Of a stretch of DNA of 6,629 bases, positions 1 through 6,389 are shown in pieces; position 1 is the stretch's first letter; every line of letters starts with the position of its first letter. The DNA comes from Candidatus Kuenenia stuttgartensis. Lineage in GTDB: Bacteria; Planctomycetota; Planctomycetia; Isosphaerales; Isosphaeraceae. Where the stretch lies: the NCBI GenBank assembly GCA_945872325.1, contig CAMBZY010000185.1, positions 1 to 6,629 of the forward strand. Direction: 5' to 3'. Position numbers and translations under genes: made by a program. Below the pieces are notes generated by a model, which was not told the DNA's origin, searched no databases, and worked only from the letters and a program-made list of their open reading frames with translations.

Positions 1-2
1 CC

Positions 3-1958
3 GCCTGCATCCACATGGCAACTCGCACAATTGGTATAGAAATACGAACGGGCACGGGCCTCAAGTGGCTGAGACTTATCGTTCGGATCCACCAGATGAG
101 GGCTCTCAGGCTTGCTTGGCTCATAGCCCTTTTCGTTCTTCAAAAGCCCAATATGATACAGAGATCTCAACTGATTGTCTTTCTTGCCATCGCCATAATC
201 AAATACCGAATCGAGTTGCAACTTGCTGAACCCAAGCACAAAATTCGCCGCCCGACTATGACACACCATACATTCCGACCTGCTTGGATAATGCCACACC
301 TGATCCTTATACCCACGCGGATCGGTTTTATCCGCGATCCGATATGGCTTGTCCAACCCATTCTTATCCACCAGGGTTGCATCTGTCTGCTCGTCATTCC
401 AAATATACGAATATCCCGTCCATTCTTTCTCCTGACGTACCATGATCCGGGTTTCAATATACTTACGGCTCGCTGAATCGCCCGGTTGCATTTCAAGCTG
501 AAAACTCTTCACGGTCAATGTCCCATCAGGCGCTTCCCAGCGATCCGATTTCGTATCAATCGGTTCCATTCCAGGAACACCAATCGCCCTGACCTTAATG
601 GCTCCATCTGACCAGAACGGAGCCGCCGGTGCATAAGGAATCACTCCGGCAGCCAGTTGATGCGTCTTGATATCCGCAAAAACACCCGTTTCACTGAGTT
701 TCTTCGGAAAGCTCTGGGCAATCTGAGTTCGGTCATTTGGTACGATTCGGTAAATCGAACCAGCGTGATCGATCACCCACAAATCCCCTCCCGGATCATT
801 CCCAAACCCTGTGATCGCAAAAGGTGTATCCACAAGCTCTTTGTGAAACGAGACTTTCGTACCGTCATGCTTGATCGCCCAGACTCGACCTGTCGAATAA
901 TCGCCATAAATAAATGCGCCAGTCAATTCAGGCATTTTTTTACCTGTGTAAACCACACCACCAGTCAGCGATCGGGCTTCACTATGGTGGTGATCGGCAG
1001 CCGGTTTTATAAGCGGAGTGGGGCCTCGTGGTCGATCCAGATGGAACGGGTGAGAGCCTTCATAAATCGGCCAGCCTTGATTATCTCCGCGATTGATCAG
1101 GTGCACTGTTTCCCAAAGATCCTGACCATTTGCACCCACCCAAAGCTGTCCGGTGGATTCGTCAAAGTCCATTTTCCAGGGGTTCCGTAAACCATAAGCC
1201 CAAAGCTCGGGGCGGGCGCCTGGAAAGCCTAAAAATGGATTGTCCTTCGGCACGGAATAAGCTCGGCCAGGGTCCGTATGATTCACATCAATTCGAATCA
1301 CGGAGCCGGGAATATCGCCAATATCCTGCCCTGAACCGTAGGTATCGCTATCAGAAGAGCCATCTCCGGCTGTGGCATAAAGATATCCATCTTTAGGACC
1401 AAAATGGATACCACCTCCATCGTGTCCGTTTGAAGGCCAGGCGATGATTTCCAGCTTGCTGTTGGGGATCATTTTATAAGGCGGATTTCGATCGATCGTA
1501 TATCGCCAGATCCGGTCGTGTATGATCGGATTTTTCTTATCGTTCAAAAACACGTAAACATAGCCGTTTTTCTGATAATCCGGATGGAACGTCACAGAAT
1601 ACGCCATCTCGGTCCCAAACTCTATCACTGACTCTGTTTCCGAAACATTTGCCTCGTTTTTGACCCTCAGAATCTTGGCCCCGCCAGACCATGAACCCAA
1701 ATGCTGGGTGATCCATAAATTCCCAGTCCCGGGCTCAGGCTCGATCCCAATTGGCTGTAACAACTTAAGGTTCGGAAATGCCTTCTCAGTTTTGTAAGGT
1801 GAAGGCGGCTCAGGAGAACCGATCACGCGACTGGTTGTAAATGGGATCCGTTTTTCCATACCAAAAGGCTTGGTAGATTCTGCCTTATCGGCCGCAGTAG
1901 CGGAATTCAAGACCGAAATCATCGCAAAACATAGGCCAAGTACGATGGCGCGACTCAT
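3..1958 (-). CDS. PQQ-type glucose/sorbosone dehydrogenase fused to diheme cytochrome c domain (3' end outside window)
   Basis: The frame is open from an ATG at 1958 to the left edge, giving 652 residues without the C-terminus. Residues 1-23 form a Sec signal peptide (Arg3, hydrophobic core, cleavage near SATAA-D), so the protein acts outside the cytoplasmic membrane. Residues about 45-410 look like the soluble glucose/sorbosone dehydrogenase beta-propeller: NGHDGGG with His179 in the place of the catalytic His, YATAGDG at 194-200, WAYGLRNPW at 253-261 with Arg258-Asn259 at the usual PQQ contacts, and DYSTGRVWAI at 353-362. From about 420 a second module starts (LSETGVFADIKTH, APFWSDGA), resembling cytochrome modules fused to such dehydrogenases. 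It holds two CxxCH heme sites, CMVCH at 563-567 and CASCH at 644-648. The likely role is oxidation of a sugar or related alcohol with electrons passed to heme; the substrate is unknown. GGGAG lies 9 bases before the ATG. The gene follows the sugar permease by 158 bases. Confidence 0.88.
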   Translation of the reverse strand, partial: MSRAIVLGLCFAMISVLNSATAADKAESTKPFGMEKRIPFTTSRVIGSPEPPSPYKTEKAFPNLKLLQPIGIEPEPGTGNLWITQHLGSWSGGAKILRVKNEANVSETESVIEFGTEMAYSVTFHPDYQKNGYVYVFLNDKKNPIIHDRIWRYTIDRNPPYKMIPNSKLEIIAWPSNGHDGGGIHFGPKDGYLYATAGDGSSDSDTYGSGQDIGDIPGSVIRIDVNHTDPGRAYSVPKDNPFLGFPGARPELWAYGLRNPWKMDFDESTGQLWVGANGQDLWETVHLINRGDNQGWPIYEGSHPFHLDRPRGPTPLIKPAADHHHSEARSLTGGVVYTGKKMPELTGAFIYGDYSTGRVWAIKHDGTKVSFHKELVDTPFAITGFGNDPGGDLWVIDHAGSIYRIVPNDRTQIAQSFPKKLSETGVFADIKTHQLAAGVIPYAPAAPFWSDGAIKVRAIGVPGMEPIDTKSDRWEAPDGTLTVKSFQLEMQPGDSASRKYIETRIMVRQEKEWTGYSYIWNDEQTDATLVDKNGLDKPYRIADKTDPRGYKDQVWHYPSRSECMVCHSRAANFVLGFSKLQLDSVFDYGDGKKDNQLRSLYHIGLLKNEKGYEPSKPESPHLVDPNDKSQPLEARARSYFYTNCASCHVDAG

Positions 1959-1967
1959 GGTCGAAGT

Positions 1968-1972
1968 CTCCC
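1968..1972 (-). promoter_or_regulatory. Ribosome binding site of the dehydrogenase
   Basis: On the minus strand GGGAG sits 9 bases before the ATG at 1958. Together with the signal peptide that begins directly at this ATG, it supports the chosen start. Confidence 0.55.
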
Positions 1973-2075
1973 AGGTCAACGGACAATTCATCAAAGCATT
2001 GGCGGAAGAAGGGTTGGATGTTCTATTGAACAAATCCCATCACACACTTTTACCGAGAACGGACCAAACATGCAA

Positions 2076-2106
2076 TGCAATTCAAGGACACTTTGAAATT
2101 CTTGCA
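2076..2106. repeat. AT-rich nested inverted repeat after the permease gene
   Basis: Two nested stems are visible: outer TGCAA/TTGCA and inner TTCAA/TTGAA around a 7-base loop, with a 4-base bulge on one side. The element starts about 10 bases after the stop codon of the permease, inside the 158-base gap before the dehydrogenase. It is not GC-rich and no T-run follows it, so it does not look like a classical intrinsic terminator. It could be an RNA stem that protects or processes the transcript end, an operator, or chance. Confidence 0.3.
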
Positions 2107-2116
2107 TATTCTTGAG

Positions 2117-3076
2117 TCACTTCCTTCGCCCCCGGCCGACCCAAGCATCCGTCGCTGCAAAAGTCAGGATTAATGCCCCAGTCACCAGCGAGCGATACTG
2201 GTCGTCAAGCCCCCTCAAAGTGATGATGGTTTCAATCGTCTTGAGCATCAGACATCCGGCAGCTGCACCTAAAACGGAACCCTCGCCGCCTGCCAGAGAA
2301 ACCCCTCCAATCACACAGGATGCGATTGAGTCAAGCTCATAACCATTTGCCGTATCAGTCTTTGAGACCTTCACAAAACTCAGGAGAAGAACTGCAGCCA
2401 AACCTGCACACAAGCCACTCAAGGCAAACGAAAGGATTTTCATCCGATCCGTACGAACACCTGCCAGGCGAGCCGCTTCGGCATTCCCACCAGTGGCCCG
2501 AAGGTGCTGCCCCCAAAGTGTTTGCCTGAGAAAGATCCAGATCACCGAGGTGGCGAGCATAAAGACAGCCGCTCTACCAGAAAGAGCCACACCCGCAACA
2601 TCCACCTTACTATCAAGAGCAGCAAACATGGTGAGTTTGTTTAAAGTCAGCCCGCCCAAAACAAGAAATGTCAGGCCACGAACGACCATCAGCCCGCTGA
2701 GCGTGGTCACAAACGGATTCGTCCCCATTTTGGCTACAAAAAAGCCGTTCACGATGCCCACCAAAAGCCCGGTGGAAAGTGCTGCTGCAAAACACGTGCT
2801 GGAATCATAGCCTTTCGTCATGGCTGTCCCGGCCATGGCACACGCCAAACCCACTGTTGCACCCTGACTCAGGTCAAATCCGCCTGCCAGAAGGACGCAA
2901 CATTGACCTACTGCCAATACGCCCACAATCGCAGCTCGAGTCAGAATCGAACTTAAATTCGAGCCTGTATAAAATCGCTCTGTCGAGAATGTCAGCCACA
3001 AAGCAGCCACAAACAGGAGGATCTGGGGCCAGCGACGCATCGCAAAACGTAACCAGAGTTTTGAATCTACCGCCAT
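2117..3076 (-). CDS. Sugar ABC transporter permease, RbsC family
   Basis: This is an inner-membrane permease of about 319 residues, the usual length for RbsC-like proteins, which form the channel of carbohydrate importers and normally act as a dimer. Family marks are GGFDLSQGA at 65-73 (ribose permeases have GGIDLSxG), NPFVTTLSGLMVVRG at 120-134, the ATPase-contact loop GGNAEAARLAGV at 196-207 and the YELDSIA...GGVSLAGGEGS stretch at 246-267. Several long hydrophobic segments run through the protein. An in-frame GTG at 3091 would add five residues (VESEL), but the ATG at 3076 has GGAG 9 bases upstream while the GTG has only a weak purine run, so the ATG is preferred. The gene begins 18 bases after the stop of the ATPase gene. 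The substrate cannot be read from the sequence; ribose-like sugars, other monosaccharides or sugar alcohols are all possible. Confidence 0.92.
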   Translation of the reverse strand: MAVDSKLWLRFAMRRWPQILLFVAALWLTFSTERFYTGSNLSSILTRAAIVGVLAVGQCCVLLAGGFDLSQGATVGLACAMAGTAMTKGYDSSTCFAAALSTGLLVGIVNGFFVAKMGTNPFVTTLSGLMVVRGLTFLVLGGLTLNKLTMFAALDSKVDVAGVALSGRAAVFMLATSVIWIFLRQTLWGQHLRATGGNAEAARLAGVRTDRMKILSFALSGLCAGLAAVLLLSFVKVSKTDTANGYELDSIASCVIGGVSLAGGEGSVLGAAAGCLMLKTIETIITLRGLDDQYRSLVTGALILTFAATDAWVGRGRRK

Positions 3077-3085
3077 AAGCTCGCT

Positions 3086-3089
3086 CTCC
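3086..3089 (-). promoter_or_regulatory. Ribosome binding site deciding the permease start
   Basis: GGAG on the minus strand lies 9 bases before the ATG at 3076 and overlaps the alternative GTG codon at 3091. Its spacing fits the ATG and cannot serve the GTG. Confidence 0.5.
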
Positions 3090-3094
3090 ACTCT

Positions 3095-4600
3095 TTACGT
3101 TGCTACGCCCGCTGTTTCCGCCAGTATACGCCGCTCGGAGATCTGATCGCCTGTCAGTTCGCACTGAACCTGGCCTTGGCGAAACACCACGACCCGATCC
3201 GAAATGCGTTCAAGCTCCTGGGTGTCAGGGCTGATCACAACCACTGCAACTCCACTGGCTGACAATGCTTCGATCCTCTGATGGATGGCTTCGCGGGTTC
3301 GTATGTCCACTCCACGTGTTGGCTCGTTCAGGATTGCCAGTTTTGGCTTGGTCGACAAAGCTCGTGCCAATAGGGCTTTCTGCTGGTTCCCGCCAGATAA
3401 TGTCAGTGGATTCTGGCTCAGCCGGTCGAATTTGATCTGAAAATCTTCGCAAAGCCGTTCCGCTTCCTTCCAGAAAAACGGCCAGTTGAGAAATCCGAAC
3501 CGGTTTTTCTGCCTTAACCGCTGAAACACCAGATTTCTGCCAAGTCCCAACGCGGCAATCAGTCCTCGCTTCCGACGATCCGCCGGTACGGCTACCACTC
3601 CAATTTTCTGGGCCTGGGCTGGATGAACAGGCCGGTAAGCCTGGCCTTCGTAAGTCATTCGCCCTGAAGTTGCCACGGATTCGCCGGCCAAAATCTGAGC
3701 CATTTCTTCTTGCCCAGCACCGGCCAGACCAGTCATACCGAGAATCTCTCCATTTCGAATCTTTAATGAAACCGAGCTAAGGGTGACTCCAGAAATATCA
3801 TCGGCGGTTAAAATTTCAGATCGAGATCCGTTTTCCAGTAGTTTGCCACCACGGTTTGCTCCAGTGGTCACCCTGCGGCCAATCATGGCTTGAACAAGCT
3901 TTTCATGATCCATTTCATGACGTTGCCACGTGCCTACGCGTTCCCCATCTCTCAAAACCGTGAGACGATCTGACAGAGCCAGAACTTCGTCAAGGTGGTG
4001 GCTGACCAAAGCGATCGCAAGCCCTTTGTTTTTTAGACTTTTTAACAAGTCTGCCAGGTGCTTGGCCTCGCCGGAGGTGAGGGCGGCTGTCGGCTCGTCC
4101 AGAATCAAAACACGAGCCTGACGACGCAAGGCGCGTGCAATTTCGACTATCTGACGCTGACCTGTCGGCAGGGTATCTGCGGCCACTGAGAGTGGAATCT
4201 GCTTTGCATCAAGCATTTCCAGAGAGATGGCCGCATGTGACCGAATCGCTCGCCGATTTAATTTTCCAAGCCGAACCGGCTCATCGCCCAGCAAGATATT
4301 TTCCGCCACGCTCAGGCACCCAACCAACTGTAATTCCTGGTGAATCACAGCGATACCCGATTTCAGGGCAGACGAAGGGTTTGGCAAATAGATATCTCGA
4401 CCATCAAGCAAAATCCGACCACTGTCAGGCCTGATCGTACCTGCCAAAGTCTCTACCAAAGTGCTTTTGCCAGCTCCATTTTCGCCGCAAAGGGCATGAA
4501 TTTCACCAGGAAACAACTCCCAGTCCACGCCTCGAAGTGCTTTGGCCCCGAAGTAGGATTTGTGAATTTCAAGCATTTTGAGAACGGGCAACGCGTCCAT
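3095..4600 (-). CDS. Sugar ABC transporter ATP-binding protein with two nucleotide-binding domains, RbsA/MglA family
   Basis: The 501-residue length is typical of the double-NBD ATPases that power monosaccharide import. NBD1 has Walker A GENGAGKST at 39-47 (Lys45), Q-loop Gln88, signature LPTGQRQ at 144-150, Walker B ILDEPTAAL at 166-174 with Glu169, and His201 after Ser200. NBD2 has a degenerate Walker A (GLAGAGQEE, 291-299, no Lys), the family motif VPADRRKRGLI at 338-348, an intact signature LSGGNQQK at 401-408, and a Walker B with Asn425 before Glu426 (LNEPTRGVD). This split between one good and one poor site is normal for RbsA proteins, but the Pro in the NBD1 signature and Asn425 go further than usual. 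The protein should sit on the cytoplasmic face of the downstream permease. The ATG at 4600 lies 8 bases after the stop of the TMEM14 gene, suggesting coupled translation. No binding-protein gene adjoins it. Confidence 0.94.
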   Translation of the reverse strand: MDALPVLKMLEIHKSYFGAKALRGVDWELFPGEIHALCGENGAGKSTLVETLAGTIRPDSGRILLDGRDIYLPNPSSALKSGIAVIHQELQLVGCLSVAENILLGDEPVRLGKLNRRAIRSHAAISLEMLDAKQIPLSVAADTLPTGQRQIVEIARALRRQARVLILDEPTAALTSGEAKHLADLLKSLKNKGLAIALVSHHLDEVLALSDRLTVLRDGERVGTWQRHEMDHEKLVQAMIGRRVTTGANRGGKLLENGSRSEILTADDISGVTLSSVSLKIRNGEILGMTGLAGAGQEEMAQILAGESVATSGRMTYEGQAYRPVHPAQAQKIGVVAVPADRRKRGLIAALGLGRNLVFQRLRQKNRFGFLNWPFFWKEAERLCEDFQIKFDRLSQNPLTLSGGNQQKALLARALSTKPKLAILNEPTRGVDIRTREAIHQRIEALSASGVAVVVISPDTQELERISDRVVVFRQGQVQCELTGDQISERRILAETAGVAT

Positions 4601-4608
4601 GAACTTTC

Positions 4609-4941
4609 TCAGAACTCAGGGGCGGCCAATAGGAGCAGCGTGAAGACCAGAAGACTAACGACGGCCATCAAGCCTCCGGGCATCACTTTTCGCGATTTCG
4701 CAAATCGTTTTCCAAAGAATAGAGACAATGCCAACGCTGTGAGTGTCGCCAAAAGGCATCCAGCCCTTGCGGCCGGCCCTTTTTGTGACATCAGCAATAT
4801 CGAAAGCAGGATGATCAGACCAGATGTTGCTCCGGCGATCAGGCTCGGCTTGCTTTTCGCTTTGACAAAGCCCATCCAGCCGCCGAGGATCAACATTGCG
4901 GCGTAGATCACTAACAATATGGAGACGTCTCTGGTGTTCAT
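4609..4941 (-). CDS. TMEM14-family small membrane protein
   Basis: This 110-residue protein is almost entirely hydrophobic, with about four membrane helices (roughly 7-26, 33-52, 59-77 and 88-108). It carries the marks of the TMEM14 family: GG...GFVKAKSKPSLIAGATSG (20-41), where a Gly-rich helix is followed by a Lys/Ser-rich loop, and RFAKSRKVMPGGLMAVVS (79-96) before the last helix. Eukaryotic and plastid relatives (TMEM14C, plant FAX proteins) are linked to porphyrin or fatty-acid movement; bacterial members have no settled function, so a substrate should not be assigned here. The ATG is preceded by an A-rich stretch with no clear Shine-Dalgarno sequence and starts 9 bases after the stop of the EamA gene, so translation probably relies on coupling. 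Position inside a transporter operon is the only functional clue. Confidence 0.8.
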   Translation of the reverse strand: MNTRDVSILLVIYAAMLILGGWMGFVKAKSKPSLIAGATSGLIILLSILLMSQKGPAARAGCLLATLTALALSLFFGKRFAKSRKVMPGGLMAVVSLLVFTLLLLAAPEF

Positions 4942-4950
4942 TTGTTTTTT

Positions 4951-6135
4951 TCAGCTCGGTGAAGTGCCAACAGGATCAGGCTTGTTCAAGCCTTGGACCA
5001 TCAACGCGGATTTCGGAACGGAGGGTGTTTCGTTACAAGAAATACAACCTGATTGGATTTGCATTTCAACGGTTTTGCACGAGTTTTGCAAGCCTTGATT
5101 GAGTTTGGCCCCAGTCGAGGTTGCGACTTTGGGTCGCCCCTTGCCTTGAAGTATAACCCACATCACCGGCCCTACAACAAGAAACATTCCAGCCAGACTG
5201 CCGGGCAAGGGAAGTTTCTGTCGGTAAAGGATGTCGAACATCAGGGCCATCGCAACCTGACTCATGCCGATGACAGCCACTCGTGGTGCTGATCCGGCTG
5301 CATAGGCTTTGGTTAGAAATATCTGGCCAATGGTGCCTGTGATACCAACCCCAAAAAGTAACAAAACCGTGACAGGATCGGCCATGGACTTCCAATCCAC
5401 CGGATGACCCAGCAAAATCACTGGGATCATGATCAGAGCCGCCACACCTGAAAAGTGAGTCACCACAGCCCTCGGATCGATCTGGCCCAACCGGTTCAGG
5501 CCCATCATGGCAACGGCTGTAAAGGTGGCCGCCGCCAGAGCCGATGCAAGTGCTGCTCGATTGCCCTCCATATGGGGCTGCTGAATCAGAACAACGCCGA
5601 CAAGGGCGGATGCGATGGCGATAAGTATGGAAGGTTCAACCGTTTCGCCCCAGATCAAAAAGCCGATCAATACGATCCAGAGCGGATAGGTGTTCGTAAG
5701 CGTAAGCACATCAGCTACAGGGAGATGCGACAATGCATAAAACGTGCTCATCAGACTCAGAGTGCCGGCAATCGACCTGAGCCAGAGAATTCTCGGACGA
5801 AACAGGACCAGCTTGGCACCGGCCATTCGTGCCAGCATCAAGGCCACAAAAAAGCTGAAGATTGTTCGCGACTGTGCCACAATCCGCCAGTCGCAACGTG
5901 GCCCAAGTGCATTCGCCATCCCACCCATCAAAGTAAAGCTGAATGCTCCACAAATCATCCACAAGGCTGGGTTAACGGTAGACTTGTGTGGATTCATGTC
6001 TCCTTCGTTGCAAGATCTGCTGATGGAGTCCTCGTGTTCCTTTTGGTCGGGCGATCCCTCCGCAATCGGCAATTTGCCTTCACTTAAAACGAACTCATCT
6101 TTATCTGTAGTAACCAGTTCCGGCTTGTCGTCCAT
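4951..6135 (-). CDS. EamA/DMT-family transporter with long hydrophilic N- and C-terminal tails
   Basis: Residues about 55-330 form the ten-helix drug/metabolite transporter fold made of two EamA repeats. The first repeat ends in the classical pattern FYALSHLPVADVLTLTNTYP (132-151) followed by FLIWGE (159-164); the second has FLTKAYAAGSAPRVAVIG (273-290) and RQKLPLPGSLAGM (305-317). Such proteins move small metabolites, often outward; the substrate is not predictable. The core is of normal size, but 46-54 acidic, charged residues precede it and a polar tail of about 64 residues follows, holding Cys353, Cys364 and Cys367 (CISC). An alternative ATG at 5997 (Met47) would remove most of the N-tail; AAGGAG lies there but only 2 bases before the ATG, while the ATG at 6135 has AAGGA 3 bases before it, so neither start is well placed and the longer one is kept tentatively. 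It is the first gene of the tightly packed four-gene group. Confidence 0.88.
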   Translation of the reverse strand: MDDKPELVTTDKDEFVLSEGKLPIAEGSPDQKEHEDSISRSCNEGDMNPHKSTVNPALWMICGAFSFTLMGGMANALGPRCDWRIVAQSRTIFSFFVALMLARMAGAKLVLFRPRILWLRSIAGTLSLMSTFYALSHLPVADVLTLTNTYPLWIVLIGFLIWGETVEPSILIAIASALVGVVLIQQPHMEGNRAALASALAAATFTAVAMMGLNRLGQIDPRAVVTHFSGVAALIMIPVILLGHPVDWKSMADPVTVLLLFGVGITGTIGQIFLTKAYAAGSAPRVAVIGMSQVAMALMFDILYRQKLPLPGSLAGMFLVVGPVMWVILQGKGRPKVATSTGAKLNQGLQNSCKTVEMQIQSGCISCNETPSVPKSALMVQGLNKPDPVGTSPS

Positions 6136-6389
6136 AGGTCCTTAAACCACAATCCGGGCCTGAATTCGATCCGTTCACAAGCCGCCTCATGTCAACACAC
6201 GAAACCTGGCAGTGAGCATGTCGTTCAAAAACCCAGTCGATCCTACGGCTATCATCCCCCATCTGGTCCATCGACGTCAATCGCAGTTCATCCTGCCCAG
6301 GCCGCATTCGCCGGATATCAGGCCCAGTAAGAATCATCCTTCAAAATCGACCGATTCGCTTCCTCGGCCATGGTTCTAGCGAAACCGAT
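6136..6389. other. Intergenic region upstream of the transporter operon, no gene seen
   Basis: This 254-base gap lies between the sigma factor stop and the EamA start and is the likely site of the operon promoter. A perfect TTGACA is present on the minus strand at 6195-6190, but no good -10 box follows at 16-18 bases. A second possibility, TTGACG near 6280 with GATGAT 18 bases downstream, is also weak. Close to the sigma stop there is a short inverted repeat (TTCGCT/AGCGAA, 17-base loop) and the 12-base palindrome-like AATCGACCGATT at 6345-6356; neither is followed by a convincing T-run. Confidence 0.45.

Noticed and set aside
15..476. Plus-strand open frame of 153 codons at the left end
   Set aside because: It is antisense to the cytochrome module that carries the first CxxCH site at 258-272 and has the composition of a shadow frame.
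657..1190. Plus-strand open frame of 177 codons opposite the dehydrogenase
   Set aside because: It lies wholly antisense to clear propeller motifs of the dehydrogenase and its translation shows no recognisable domain; it is a shadow of the coding strand.
5455..6087. Plus-strand open frame of 210 codons opposite the EamA gene
   Set aside because: The translation is rich in His, Gln, Arg and Cys with no hydrophobic core or motif, while the minus strand encodes a well-formed transporter.
6190..6195. Perfect TTGACA -35 box upstream of the EamA gene
   Set aside because: No acceptable -10 box lies 16 to 18 bases downstream, so it is not called as a promoter.
6101..6337. Minus-strand open frame of 78 codons in the gap before the EamA gene
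   Set aside because: It overlaps the start of the EamA gene by 35 bases, has GAAGG touching its ATG with no spacer, and its sequence has no domain or membrane segment. A real small gene cannot be fully excluded.
6345..6371. Possible terminator after the sigma factor gene
   Set aside because: The stems are short (5-6 bp) and no T-run follows, so the intrinsic terminator signal is insufficient.
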